Positions 1-13,457 of a DNA stretch of 64,000 bases are shown piece after piece. This stretch comes from Diphasiastrum complanatum. Lineage: Eukaryota; Streptophyta; Lycopodiopsida; Lycopodiales; Lycopodiaceae. The position numbers were made by a program, and so were the translations under genes. Location: assembly GCA_029204225.1 (NCBI GenBank), contig CM055107.1:16607309-16671308 (forward strand), given 5' to 3'. How positions within the stretch are numbered: position 1 is the stretch's first letter; the number at the start of each line of letters is the position of its first letter. The notes below the pieces were generated by a model, which searched no databases, was not told the DNA's origin, and worked only from the letters and a program-made list of their open reading frames with translations.

Positions 1-1787
1 CTAGTTTGATCATATTTGTTATATTTTCATATTTGGCATATTGAGGCCAGCTTTGTTTTTAGACTTAGAGATTGACTTTTCAAAGCTCATTATTCTAAAT
101 GTCATTTGAATAAACACTTTTTGAAAGTGTGAGAAAGTTAGAATGCGAGTTTGAGTAGATTCAAATTTGAATGTTGGGTACATTGAATCAAGAACCAAAA
201 ATAGGAGGGTTAGCAATTTGGAGGGAAAGCCAAGTGGCCAAATAGGGTTTGGACCTACTATAAAAGGATGTAACTCATGGAGAGAGCTATCTTCTATCTT
301 ATCTATATCATTTCATGCTTAAACATGGTTCTCTTGGGTTCTACTATCCATTGGTGCAAAATATTTGTGATTGCATGCAATAGAAATGGTACTTTATGAT
401 TTCATTCAAGTTTGATCAAGTTCTATTTGATTTTACATCTCATTTTGTGTGTAGATGCTGATTTTTCTACATTGGTGAGATTAGTAGTGTATTTCTCTTT
501 GTAACCAAAGATCATTCAAGCGGATTGGATCATAATGATCTAAAATCCTTCACACTCAATCTTTAGATTCAGCCAGCATCTATCCACTATGTGGCCTTCA
601 CATCTACATCTATCGCAGGTCTTTTTGTTGTTGCCTTGCTACCTATTCTTTCCTTTCGATTTGCCTTCTTGACTTCCTTGTTTCTACTGGTTTTGATCTA
701 GTTTGCTTGTTGACACTTGCTTAGGTTGAGCCTTTGTTTTCGACTAGTCTCTGTTGTTATAGAGAGCTTGATCAGACTCGTTCTTTTCGTCGTAGTGCCC
801 TCTAGCTTTGACTTCTTCCTTGATGTTATTGACCGCTCTATTGAAGGTCATTGTTGGATTCTTAGCCAGTAAGATCCAGGTTATCTAAAATGATCGTGGT
901 CAGGATCTGATCCAGTAGAGCTCTGTACGGACAGAGAGCTCACACGTGTGAAATTAGCCCTCATTAATGAGTGCTACTTCTCAAGGGATGATCCAAGTTT
1001 GATGTTCTATAGCTTGTTGGATAGGTATTGAAGAGTAGAATGTGTTTCTCTTGATTCTAAATCAATTTCATTTGTTTTTAGAAGAGTTTTAGGCAATCAG
1101 AGAGTTTGAGAGGGTACTCAACTCATGGGATATGCCAAAGTGAGCAGACATCTGTCTTTTTTCACCATTTTCATCAATTTTCACTGTCAATTAAGTAGAA
1201 TTGGATAGAAGTGAGTGTTCAAAGGTCTTAGACTTTTTATTTCACACATATTACTGTGTTTGAGTTGAAAGTAAGTTTCTAGAGAGTTTATCAGTACTTT
1301 GAATCTCGTGGGAGAGATAGATTTCTTGCTTGCATGTGCATCTTCTTTTGTGACTGAAGCAAGATCCAAATTCAAGATAGATTGATTTTTTGTATTGAGA
1401 ATCTGTTCTCACATCTATTGCTAGATTTCGTAGGGTGGATCAACATCTGTGTTAGATCCTAGATTGAGATAGTAAGCAACATCTTTTCAGCTCCATTTTT
1501 TATCATTACTAGAATATTTCACCAAGTGCAATGGATTGCGGTGGATACAGGTTAGTGTATGGAACACTGGCTGAGAGGATGTTGGAACAGTTGAAGCCGG
1601 ACACTCTCGTCTTGAGAAGTGCGCAGACGAAGTTACATAGTAGGGGACCTGCTGCAATACGTTCTTGGGAGTTTGGCTTTATAGAGATTGTTAGTTTGTG
1701 GTTGAGGAAGGTATGCTAGTATTATGGCACAACTATGGGGCTAGGGAAATCCAGAAAGGACTCCACAATCTGACTCAATAGCTTGGA
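1..1787. other. Gene-free stretch, possibly old LTR/leader sequence
   Basis: No coding region is supported here. A TATA-like TATAAAAGG lies at 259-267 and is followed by T-rich sequence, as in an LTR promoter, but no LTR ends or primer-binding site can be placed. Around 925-945 the sequence contains TCACACGTGTGA next to a GTACGGA motif. The leader of Copia element B (about 13260-13305, opposite strand) has a similar pairing, so part of this stretch may be a diverged leader of that family. The short reading frames here have no recognisable domains. Confidence 0.4.
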
Positions 1788-2294
1788 TTAGATTTTGTCC
1801 TTGTAGAATGTTGAAACAACCAAAAGGTTGTTCAACAGATGCGCGGCCGTCTGAACGACTAGTTCCGTGATAACCTCTATCAAATACCCGTTATTAGTTT
1901 GGATTGGAATTTCTAGAGTAGTCTGGGTGATGAAAGGTTCCGTTAGGGTCTTTGCTTGACGGTGAGAGATCGATTGACGATCACTAGACATAATGCCAAT
2001 GGTGACCATCGAGTTTGCGTTAATCCATAACTTGTATGTGGTACCCTGGTACAGGATGTAGAAACGCATCTTCTGTGTGTCCCATGAGGCATAGGCATGC
2101 AGTGCAAGGTCCATGTTAATGTTAGAGCTGAAAAGCACTGGGTAGAAACCCATTGCTTCAAGAAGTGGGCCAGTAGTCTGAAGCCATGGTTTAATCAGGG
2201 CATTAGAAGGCAAGGCCCAGATCTGGGTGGCGGATGATATTTCACGCTGGATCACCTTTTTGGATCCAGAGTCATCAGAAGATGAGGAGGCCAT
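1788..2294 (-). CDS. Uncharacterised ORF downstream of a Gypsy pol remnant
   Basis: This is a 168-residue frame starting MASSSSDDSG. I recognise no named domain. It has a Ser/Asp-rich start, then a compact hydrophobic/aromatic region (IWALPSNALIKPW, GFYPVLF, AYASWDTQKMRFYILYQG). It lies about 1.1 kb downstream, on the same strand, of a Ty3/Gypsy integrase tail ending at 3399. That is the layout of element D, where an ORF also starting MAS (28680) follows integrase. A weak similarity to the D ORF is visible (GF..., then AY-S/T..., then a basic-aromatic stretch). The likeliest reading is the extra 3' ORF of a Gypsy element. An unrelated chance ORF is possible, and homology needs a profile search. 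Confidence 0.4.
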   Translation of the reverse strand: MASSSSDDSGSKKVIQREISSATQIWALPSNALIKPWLQTTGPLLEAMGFYPVLFSSNINMDLALHAYASWDTQKMRFYILYQGTTYKLWINANSMVTIGIMSSDRQSISHRQAKTLTEPFITQTTLEIPIQTNNGYLIEVITELVVQTAAHLLNNLLVVSTFYKDKI

Positions 2295-3398
2295 GCTAGC
2301 AGTGATAGTTAAGGTTGGTTACAAGGAAAAAGTGCAAAAAAATAAGAAAAATGGTGGAAATGGTAATGGAAACAAGAAAAACAGTGAAAAACAAGAATTG
2401 GATGGTTGAAACGATGGTTCAGAGCGCAGATCTGAGTTCAGAGTATGCAGATGATGGCTTGTATGAAGTTTGGTTGCATTCAGAAAACTTGGAAATTTGG
2501 TCGAAAATCGAGTAGAGCTTCACTAGGAAAGGTGACAAATGACTCGAATTCAGCCCTTATATAGCGGAATTTACGGTACGTATTAGGTGAAATCTACTTT
2601 CCCTTGTTCAGTTCCACCCAAATTTTTGTAGAAACCTTCTTCACTAAATTCTAAGACTTCAGAGAAGTTTGCTAGAGTTCAGAAGGTGATTTGGCTACCC
2701 TGCGAAGGTTCTGCGAGGGTTCAATCCTCGCAAGAAGTGAATGCTCGCAGAACTTTCTTCAACGGTTGGATTTTCAAGATCAGACCATGTAGACAAGCTA
2801 ATTTCACTACTCTGATTTCATTTATGCCCCTTACAAAGGTTGGTTTGATGACCTGGATGCTCTGCGAGGGTTCTGAATATTCTGCTCCTTGGAACCCTCG
2901 CAAACACTAAAAAATGATGGCTTTTCCATTAGTAACTCTCATAGAGATTTTTATAGATGCATCTGAGTCAGATCTAGTGACTGCCAAAGTTTCAAGAGTT
3001 GACTCCTAGGGGATCTCTAAAAATCATGAAAAAAGTGTTCTTTTTGAGTGTTTTTTGACAAGATCTTGAGATGCTCTGATCCTTAACCCCTGCAAACTGG
3101 TAATCTATTGCATCCCTAGTACATCTGACTGTAGGTAATTCTCTAGAAGATCTGACAAATATTTGGTAGCTAATCCATCAGTTTTGATGATTTTTGGTGT
3201 AATCCTTATGATCGTCTTCTCTCTTGATCCTATCTGGACCTGGATCCTTCTTGGATCTTGTTGAATCTTCCCTGACCTTGCCAGATCTGGCTGAATCTTG
3301 GTGGATTTAGCTTGATCTGTCTTGATCTTCCTAGATCTAGCTATGATAGCCTTGCAGATGAACATTTCATAACCTGCCATCACCAACTTGGATCTGCC
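2295..3398. other. Non-coding stretch with degenerate short repeats
   Basis: No gene is seen. At 2700-2900 variants of CTGCGAGGGTTC/CCTCGCAGA recur in both orientations. At 3226-3345 GATC/CTTG-rich sequence forms a degenerate tandem repeat. Read on the minus strand it gives repeating KIQxDxARSGKIQQD-like residues (within 3105-3386). It lies just beyond the stop of the Gypsy integrase tail, where 3' untranslated repeats of Gypsy elements often sit. A weak TATA (TTATATAG) occurs near 2556. Confidence 0.4.
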
Positions 3399-3464
3399 TC
3401 ATTGAGGTGGCCAGTATTTGTGCAACCGGCTACCATTGATGGGTGTGTCGAAAGGCATCCCATC
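3399..3464 (-). pseudogene. Ty3/Gypsy integrase C-terminal tail (fragment)
   Basis: Minus-strand reading gives FDTPINGSRLHKYWPPQ followed by a stop at 3399-3401. The pattern D-TPVN-S-RL-KY is the usual extreme C-terminus of plant Ty3/Gypsy polyproteins. It matches the ends of the two other Gypsy copies here (about 28196-28230 plus strand, about 62380-62420 minus strand). It is cut at about 3465, where a minus-strand Copia fragment begins. Only about 20 residues survive, so lineage cannot be assigned from this piece alone. Confidence 0.6.
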
Positions 3465-3466
3465 TA

Positions 3467-3887
3467 GCTATATTTTATCCCATAGTCATTTTTGCATTTC
3501 AGGTACTGTAATATTCTCTTAGCTGCTCTCCAATGTTTTATTCCTGGATTAGAACAATATTGACTAAGATTGAATACTCCTTATGCTATACCTGGACGTG
3601 TACATATAGCAAGATACATTAATGATTCATAAGAGTGTAATAAGGATATTTCTTCATGTCTTCTTTTTCTTCATTTGATATTGGACAATCCTCCTTGGAA
3701 ATAATAGCTCCAACAGGTATTGGTGTAGCTTTGTCTTTACATTCTTCCATTTGAAAGTTCTTCAATAGCTTCTTAATATATCTTTGTTGATGTATGTAGA
3801 TACTTCCATTCATTTTGTCTCTTTCAATTTGTATTCCCAAGTAGCATTTTGCCTCTACAAGATCAGTAATCTCAAATAGAGAAGATA

Positions 3888-3890
<3 letters not shown>
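3467..3890 (-). pseudogene. Copia RT/RNase H linker fragment (family of element I)
   Basis: The minus frame at 3619-3840 reads MGIQIERDKMNG, YIHQQRYIKKLL, then a KYPYYTL segment. With a frameshift it continues into SQYCSNPGIKHWRAAKR-like RNase H sequence near 3470-3600. It is nearly collinear with element I at 47820-48240. It breaks at about 3890 within [10 protein letters not shown], where a dispersed repeat carrying the AG tract begins, and at about 3466 against a Gypsy tail. It is a short truncated relic with no catalytic potential. Confidence 0.75.
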
Positions 3891-5166
<1,276 letters not shown>

Positions 5167-7959
5167 ATGGCATCTCAGGGAGGATATCTTCTAGAAGCCA
5201 GTGAAAGACTAAACACTTCTAATTACTCAATTTGGAAGTTCAGAATGGAGTCTATCTTTATACTCCAGGATGTTATGGATATTGTGCTTGGTGTTGAGGA
5301 GGAGCCTCAAGCACAGGCTGAAATCCTTAAGTACAAGAAAAGAGCTAGAATGGCTCTACATTTCATTAAGATGAATGTATCTAATGAAATTTTGAGAGAG
5401 ATAGGACCTTGTACTATAGCCAAAGAAGCTTGGGATGCACTAAATACCATCTATGAAGCAAAGAATACTTCTAGAATACTCACTCTTAGGAATCAGATTT
5501 TCCAAAGTTTCCAAAGAAGTGAAGAGAGTGCATCTAACTATGTTCTGAGAGTTAAAGATTTACATAGAGAGCTTTCATGTGTTGGTGTTACTATTAACCA
5601 AGATGAGATAGTTCAAGTCATACTGAATGGCTTGAGAGATGACTATGATAATCTTGTTCAGTCTTTTGCTATTAAAGAGGAGTTGCCTAATCTATAAATT
5701 CTCCAAGGAATTCTTATTTCTGAAGAATCTAGACAAAGCTATAAACTCTCCAGGATGAACAAACTCAAGCATGGTGGAAGTGACAACGGCCTCTTTGTCA
5801 AAGGCAAGCAGAAAGGAAGGATTAAGAATCAGTTCTCTCAAGCATCCAACAAAGACAAAGCCAAAGATCGAGACAAAGATGGTGAAGAGGATGATACATC
5901 TCATCCTTCTAACTTAAAGACCAAAAAGAAGAAAGTGAAGTGTTTCTTCTGTGGCAAGAAGAGGCACTATGCCTCTAATTGCTTCAAGAAGAAAAACCAA
6001 CTCAAGCAAGCTAATCTCTCCAAAGAGATTGAAGAAGATTCTGTTGCAAGTGATGGAGAAGGATTACTTAAGGTGTCCAGTTTTTCTTCATCACCTTTCA
6101 AGAAAGATGGAGCTTGGTACATAGACAGTGGAGCTTCTTCACATATGTGCTATTCAAAGGAGTCATTTGACTCAATCTTACCTTTCAAAGGACTCAAGAG
6201 ATCTATTTATACTGCTAATGATCATGAGTGCCCAATAGAAGGAATTGGCAACATTCCATTGAAACTTGCTTCTTTAAAAGTTCTTGCACTTTCTAATGTT
6301 CTTTTCATTCCAAAACTCACAAAGAACTTAATTAGTGTGGGAAAGTTGCTTGATAATTGTTGTGATGTAAAGTTCAACTCCAATACTTGTTTTATCAAGA
6401 GAAATGATGAGATCCTTGCTAATGGATCTAGATGTGGTGGAATTTTTAAGTTGAATTCTTATGAGAATGCAAACCTTTGTGAAGTTGCTTTGTTATCTAA
6501 GGAGGAGCTGTGACATAGAAGGTTGGGTCATCCTAACTTTAAATCTATGTCTTCTATGGTTAAGAAGGTGAAGGCTATTGGTCTTCCAAAATCTCTTTCT
6601 AAAGATTTTAAGCCTTGTGAGGCTTGTGCCATTGCACAGTCACACAAAAAGCCATATCAGAAGTCTTTTATAAAGACTACTCATCCTTTGGAGCTTATAC
6701 ACTCAGATGTACATTTTCCCTCTTCTAAAAGTATTGGTGGTGCAACACCTTTTGTCACCTTTATTGATGACTTTACTAGATATACATGGATGTATCTACT
6801 TTTTTCAAAGGCTATGGTTTTTTATCACTTCCTAATCTTCAAAGCTTATGTTGAGAAACAATTTTCTTTTAAAGTTAAAGCTCTAAGATGTGATGGAGGA
6901 GGTGAATACATCTCCAACAAGTTTCATGAATACTGTGAAGGTGAAGGAATAAAGAGAGAGTTTTCTTGTGCTTATTCTCTATCTCAAAATGGAGTAGCTG
7001 AGAGAAAAAACAGATCTTTATGTGAATGTGATAAGGCAATTTGAGTAGCATCTTCTTTGCCTATCGATTATTGAGGTGAAGCTATAAATTGTGCAATAGA
7101 TTAACTCACAATGCACTTGTTGGAAAATCATCTTTTGAAGTCTTGTTTAAGAAGAAACCTAAGGTAGATCACCTTAGAGTTTTTGGTTGTGCTTGCTTTG
7201 TTAATGTGCCCTTGGAAACAAGGAAAAGAGATGATCCTAATTCTATTAAAGGGATCATGGTTGGATATGCATCCAACAAGAAAGCTTACAGGATCTATGT
7301 TCTCCTACCACTACAATTGAGAGTAGGGATGTTATATTCCATGAAGATCAAAAATTCATTCTTGAGGAGGCCGAGTTCAAAGATTCTCACAAAGATACTC
7401 CAATCATCACCCTTGAAGATTATCATGGAGAGATGGGGCTGAGAATTGAGGAGGAGTCACCTCGAATCTTTTCACCAAGGAGATCTCAAAGAGAAAGATC
7501 CGAGCCTAGAAGGCTTACCTATGAAGATAGATTCAAGCAAGTGGAATTCAACTCCACTGATTATGCTTATTTTATTTCTCATGAGGAGCCGAAGGATGTA
7601 TATGATGAACTCAACTCGAAGGAATGGTACCCTGCCATGAAGGAGGAATATGAAGCTTTGATGGTCAATAAGACAAGGGAGCTTGTGGATCTTCCATCCA
7701 ACAAGCACATCATTGGTTGCAAGTGGGTTTTTTGAGTCAAGTATAATCAAGATAGCACAATCAACAAGTACAAGGCTAGGCTTTGTGCTAAAGGTTTTGC
7801 TCAAGTTTATGGACTTGATTATGAGGAGATCTTTGCCCCAGTTGCAAAGATGGTATCAATTAGAATCATAATTTCTCTTGCTTGTTTTTTCAATTGGCAA
7901 GTTCTTCAACTAGATATCTCTAATGCATTTCTAAATCAATATCTAGAAGAAGAGATTTA
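5167..7959 (+). pseudogene. Copia A gag-protease-integrase-RT (5' part), broken
   Basis: Gag starts at ATG 5167 (ASERLNTSNYSIWK). The retrotransposon gag region runs to an in-frame TAA at 5695-5697. It continues in the same frame through a zinc knuckle CFFCGKKRHYASNC (5941-5982, usual Gly replaced by Arg) and an aspartic protease WYIDSGASSHMC near 6115-6150. A TGA at 6511-6513 replaces the Trp of the integrase zinc-binding region (then HRRLGHPN). The integrase core follows with HSDVHF, RCDGGGEY and GVAERKN. It ends at a TGA (7042-7044) and a deletion/frameshift near 7090. Further shifts occur near 7300 and 7430, and there is a TGA at 7733-7735. The RT start (WYPAMKEEYEAL, then CKWVF, then KARLCAKGFAQ) stops at the B insertion. 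It cannot make a functional polyprotein. Confidence 0.9.
7955..7959 (+). repeat. Target site duplication ATTTA (left of element B)
   Basis: ATTTA lies directly before the LTR start TG at 7960 and is repeated at 14189-14193 directly after the LTR end CA. Five-base duplications are typical of LTR-retrotransposon integration. Confidence 0.9.
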
Positions 7960-8692
7960 TGTTGAATTTCACACGTGTGGACTGTCCACTACATGTACTT
8001 GTGATCTCCTAAGGTGTGTAGATGCACCAAGATCAAGACTAGATTGAGATTCAAGATCAATCTTGAATCCTATGGCAAAAACACACTACTACATGCATTC
8101 AATCACTTCCAACTCTCACTCACACGTGTGAGAAGTATTCAAAAAATAATCTAAGTAAAAACAAGCTGCTCTCCTCGGGTAGAGAGAGAAAATGCATCAT
8201 GAGCTCTCGGGTAGAGAGAGAAAGCTAGAAATCCAATAACTCACAAAATCCATGAAATCACCAAATCAATTAACTTCAAAATGAGGAGTACAATGATACT
8301 AGTAGGTCCACGACCACTATGCTTAACTATGATTGGACCATATTTTGTCACCTCTTGATCCTTTTGGATCATTGATCTATGCACCTCTTAATTCTATTGG
8401 ACTATATTCAAGCACACCTCAATTTCCTATTGGACCTCACAAGGTTCCACCTCTAAATCCTATTGGACCTCTTGGAATTCATCAAACAAAAACTTTACAC
8501 TTGTCTACACTCTAATTAGCAAGTGTTTAGCCTCTTACTCTATTTTGGCTCAATACTGGCATTACAAGTGCAAATGCATAATTTGCCATCTATGCCAAAT
8601 TTATTCCTATCAACATCCTACACCTAGATGCTTGATGTAAAAAACATAAGACCCTTATATCTAACATAGATAATCTTTTTCAATTCTTCACA
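7960..8692 (-). repeat. 3' LTR of element B (733 bp)
   Basis: On the plus strand it starts TGTTGAATTTCACACGTGTG and ends AATTCTTCACA. It is about 98% identical by eye to 13458-14188. Indels are seen near 8190-8200 (extra bases) and near 8310 (four bases fewer than the other copy). An imperfect internal repeat CTCTCGGGTAGAGAGAGAAA occurs twice (around 8170-8222). Confidence 0.93.
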
Positions 8693-8705
8693 CTCCTCCT
8701 AAAAA
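8693..8705 (-). other. Polypurine tract of element B
   Basis: On the minus strand the sequence is TTTTTAGGAGGAG, directly abutting the 3' LTR. This is the expected primer site for plus-strand DNA synthesis. The same CTCCTCCTaAAA signature lies at about 57133 (element F) and in a variant form at 34143. Confidence 0.85.
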
Positions 8706-8710
8706 ATTAT

Positions 8711-11700
8711 CTATGAAGATTTGAGCATTGATCTTGATATAACTCCAAGATTAGATCTATGCTTGATGAAAGCACTTTTGCTCAAAGGCTTGGTGAGTAG
8801 ATCGGCAATACAAGAGGACGAGTTGACATGCTCCAAATAGATTTCTCCTCCAATAAGCTTTTCTCTCACAAAATGGTGTGCCACTTCTATGTGCTTGCTT
8901 CTTGCATGAAATATGGGATTATTGGCAAGAGCTTGGGCCGAGATGTTATCACACTTGATCATTGGTAGATCATCCTCCTTGATGCACTTTAGTTCCATTA
9001 ATAACCTCTTGATCCAAAGCACTTCTTTGGTAGTTGTAGTGAGTGCTTTGTACTCGGCCTCACATGAAGAGAGAGATATAGTATCTTGCTTTTTGGAAAT
9101 CCAAGATATTAGATTGCCTCCAAGAAAGATAGTGTATGCACTAATAGACTTTCGATCCATCTTGTCACTTGCAAAGTCCGAATCCGAGTAGCCAATAATG
9201 GATAGATCTTCACTTTTATAGAGTAGACCATAATCACAAGATGAAGATACATATCTTAGAATCCTCTTGGCCATCTTCCAATGATGGATCTTAGGATCTT
9301 GCATAAATTGACTCAATTTGTGCACACAAAAACTAAGATCGGGCCTAGTAATGGTAAGCCAAATCAAGGAGCCTACAAGACTCCTAAAAAGTGTGATGTC
9401 CTCAAAGGATCTTTCATCAACTTTATTAGGATCTTTTACAATTTGCTCCATTGGAGTATCTATGCTCTTAGAATTTTCCATATGGAATTTTTTCAACATA
9501 GAGTGAGCATATCTAGATTGGCATATAAAGACATGATTTTCATAAAAATCAATTTCTAGGCCTAGGATGTAATGTATCTCTCCTAGATCTTGCATTTTAA
9601 ACTCACATCCAAGTGCTAGCTTGGTTTCATCAACTAGCTTGATACAACTTCCACAAAGAATAATGTCATCAACATAAATTAGAAGAATGACAATATTGCT
9701 ATCAACAAACTTTAGATACATGGAAGGATCATAGTCACTAAGAGTAAATCCTAGTGAGATAAGAAAAGAGTTAAGTCTTGAATACCATGATCTTGGTGCT
9801 TGCTTGAGTCCATAAAGACTTTTGAAGAGCAAACACACTTTGGACTCATCCTTGATGAATCCTTGAGGTTGTTCCATATAGATCTCCTCCTCAAGATAAC
9901 CATTTAGAAAAGCATTGTATACATGTAATTGGAACACCTTCCACTTGAAAGAACAAGAAAGAGAAATAAGAATTCTTATTGTCACCATCTTTGCAACGGG
10001 TGCAAAGGTCTCCTCATAATCAAGACCATGGATTTGAGCAAATCCTTTGGCACATAATCTTGCTTTATGCTTGTTGATGGTGCCATCATGATTGAACTTG
10101 ATCCGAAATACCCACTTGCAACCAATCACATGCTTGTTTGAAGGAGGATCCACAAGCTCCCAAGTATTGTTGGTAATCAATGCATCATACTCTTGCTTCA
10201 TGGCATCATACCACTCCTTGGTATTGAGTGCCTCTTGTACATTCTTTGGCTCTTCATGAGAGACATAAAAAACATAATTAGTGGAATCAAGATCCACTTG
10301 TTTGCCTTTGTCGACATATGAGAGCCTCTTAGGCTCGGATCTACCTCTCATGGATCTTCTTGGTGAAAAAATCCGAGGAGAGTCTTCTTCAAATCTCGAC
10401 CCCATCTCATCATGATTGTCTTCAAAATCAATAATTGATGATGCATCCATAGATTTCTTGATCTCGGCCTCTTCAAATGATGAGTGTTGATCTTCATGAA
10501 AGACAACATCTCTACTTTCAATAACTTGAGAAGTAGAGAGTATAAAGACTCTATAGGCCTTCTTGGTGGATGAGTATCCAACCATGATCCCTTTGCATGC
10601 ACTAGGATCTTCCTTCTTCCTTGTTTCCAAGGGAATATGGACAAAGCATAAGCATCCAAAAACTCTAAGGTGATCAACCTTAGGCTTCTTCAAAAATAAG
10701 ATTTCATATGGTGACTTTCCTCCAAGAGCTATATGTGGGAGCCTATTGCAAAGATAATTTGCACAATTAATGGCTTCTCCCCAAAAATCTTTGGGCAAAG
10801 ATGCCTCAATTCTCATAGATTTTGCACATTCACATAGTGATCTATTCTTTCTCTCGGCCACTCCATTTTGAGATGGAGAGTAGGCACAAGAAAACTCTCT
10901 TTTAATGCCTTCAAGCTCACAAAAATCTTGAAATTTATTGGAGATATATTCACCACCTCCATCACTTCTAAGAGCTTTAATCTTGAATGAGAATTGCTTC
11001 TCTACATAAGCTTTGAAAATAAGGAAATGATCAAACACCATAGATTTTCAAGCAAGAAGATATATCCAAGTGAATCTTGTGTAATCATCAATGAAAGTAA
11101 CAAAACAAGTGGCTCCTCCCTTGCTTGTAGTTGATGAGAAATGCACATCCGAGTGGATTAACTCCAAAGGATGCTTGCTTTTGATAGAAGATCTTGTAAA
11201 TGGATTTTTGTGAGATTTAGCAATAGCACAAGCCTCACAAGGCTTGATCTTCTTGGAGAATGACTTTGGCAAGCCAATAGCTTTGGATTCTTTGATCATA
11301 GTGAGCATGGATTTGTAGTTGGGATGTCCCAACCTCCTATGCCATAATTCCTCCATAGAGAGCTTGTTCACAAGAGCAACATTACAAGCATTCACATACT
11401 CATTTGGATCTAGTTTATAGATGCCAACAAATCTAGATCCTAATGCAAGTATCTCATCATTCTTCTTGATAGTGCAAGTATCAACATTGAATTTTACATC
11501 AAGGCCATTATCAAGCATTTGGCCAACACTAATAAGATTCTTGGTAAGCTTAGGTACATAAAGAACTCTAGAGAGAGAAAGAACTTTAGAGGATGCAAGC
11601 TTCAAGGGAATGTTCCCTATGCCTTCAATAGGACATTCAAAATCATTTGCAGTGTATATTGATTTCTTCACTCCATCATAAGGTGCAATAGAAGAGAAAG

Positions 11701-12754
11701 AGTCCTTGGAGCTACACATATGTGAAGAGGCTCCACTATCAATATACCATAGGCCGTCCTTCTTGAAAGGAGTAGATGAGAAACTAGAGACCATAAGAGA
11801 TCCCTCTCCATCACTTGCAATAGTGTCTTCCTTCTCATTGGTAATATTGGCTTGCTTGAGTTGATTCTTCTTTTTGAAGCAATTGGTGGCATAATGACCT
11901 TTGTTGCCACAATAAAAGCACTTGATCTTCTTCTTCTTCTTGAGCTTGGACGATGAAGCATTAGAGGAATCATTTTCCTCCTCATCTTTGTCTTTGGATT
12001 TGACTTTGTCCTTGCTTGAGGATTGTTGATGTTGGTTCTTGCTCCTCTCTTTGTGCTTATCCTTGGCAAAGAGAGCTTTGCCATCATTATGAGTGAGAGA
12101 AAGCTTGTCCATCCTCAAGAGCTTGTACTCTTGTCTTGATTCTTCTGAAATTAGCACACTTTGGAGAGCCTCCAAACTTGGTAGCTCCTCCTTAATGGCA
12201 TAGGATTGGACAAGGTTATCAAATTCACTTCTCAAGCCATTGAGAATGACTTGAACTAGCTCATTTTGATTGATGGAATCACCAATGCAAGCAAGCTCTC
12301 TATGAATATCTTTTACTCTCAAAACATAACTAGATGCACTCTCATCACTCTTTTGTCTACTTTGAAAGATTTGATTCCTAAGAGTGAGAAGCCTAGAGGT
12401 ATTCTTTGCCTCATAGATAGTCTTGAGACAATCCCAAGCTTCTTTGGCTGTTGTACAAGTACCTATCTCCCTCAATATCTCGTTAGAGACATTCATCTTA
12501 ATGTAGTGGAGAGCCATCCTAGCTCTCTTTTTGTATTTTTGAACCTCTTGAAGAACTTGTGGTTCTTCTTCAAGGCCAAGAACTATGTCCATCATGTCTT
12601 GAAGGATCAAGATGGACTCCATCCTCATTTTCCAAATTGAATAATTTGAAGTGGTCAACCTTTCACTTGGTTCCAACAAGGATGAACCCATTGAAGACAT
12701 TTGAAGTGAAGAAAACTCAAATGATGAACAATAAATGTTGTTACACACTTTCAA
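8711..12754 (-). CDS. Copia gag-pol polyprotein, one in-frame TGA
   Basis: A single reading frame of about 1346 codons interrupted only by TGA at 11048-11050. Residues from the first Met: gag about 19-210 (SERLTTSNYSIWK), zinc knuckle CFYCGNKGHYATNC 279-292, protease IDSGASSHMC with Asp339, integrase zinc binding H472/H477/C506/C509, and integrase core starting HSD with Asp536. After the stop follow SDGGGEY and NGVAERKN (remaining core residues), RT with GCKWVF, KARLCAKGFAQ and the intact YVDD motif, and RNase H (SDSDFASDK, SLSSCEAEYKAL, LTKPLSKSAF). The real start is probably the Met at about 12700 (MSSMGSS), which aligns with the gag start of element A. The encoded proteins would replicate the element through a cytoplasmic particle. 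The TGA falls inside the integrase core, so the chain as read is non-functional unless suppressed. Confidence 0.93.
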
Positions 12755-13445
12755 TAGGATCCGATAATTGAGTACTATCTCCTCCTATGAAAGATCTTAC
12801 AACAATTTGTGAATTGATTCTCACTAGCTACTCAAATCTCTCTAAAACAAGATCTATTTCACATCATATGATGGAATATAGGCAAAGTTAGGATCTAACA
12901 CTCTTAGCACGTGTGAAATACACTAAGAAACCAAATTTGACTCAAATACAATGATATTGCATGAAACAAAATGGCTAAGATCTCAAAACAGTGCCTAGAT
13001 AACGTATAGATGAGATTGGCAAGCATACAACTGTGATTTTGGATCAACCAAGCAATCTCTTGACCAAACCAAATGTGTCCACCCAGGTCTAGGTGCCCTA
13101 CCTAACCCTCTTCAAAAGCTTATAACTTTTGATTGGCTCAACCAAATGGAATGAAACTGATTGCAACAAAAACTAGACAAAAATAGCTTCAAAACAAGCT
13201 ATCAAGCAAGATAAATGGATCAAACATGAGAGAGAACTTCCAAACTGAAATTGGATGTTCTTCACACGTGTCTGAGCACCTGATTCCGTACAGTACCAGG
13301 TCAGACCCAATCAATGTCCTTTTGATCTCTTTTGATCCAAGATTGAACAAGATAGCTAGGAAAATGGGCCTTGACAACTTCTAGCTCAAGATTGATGAAA
13401 ATTTTTTCACTTAGATGGATCAAAATGCATGGTAACCTTAGGTAG
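12755..13445 (-). other. Untranslated leader of element B
   Basis: Non-coding sequence between the PBS and gag. It contains ACGTGT-type motifs (CACGTGTGAAAT near 12907 and TTCACACGTGTCTGAGC near 13260). A diverged copy of this leader, in the same order and strand, lies at 60130-60573 next to a related LTR. Confidence 0.75.
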
Positions 13446-13457
13446 GCTCTGATACCA
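13446..13457 (-). other. Primer-binding site of element B
   Basis: The plus strand is GCTCTGATACCA, so the minus strand reads TGGTATCAGAGC, the common plant Copia PBS complementary to initiator Met-tRNA. It directly abuts the 5' LTR at 13458. Confidence 0.93.

Noticed and set aside
12266-12640. Plus-strand frame of 124 residues
   Set aside because: It is antisense to the gag of Copia B and is a shadow of that coding region.
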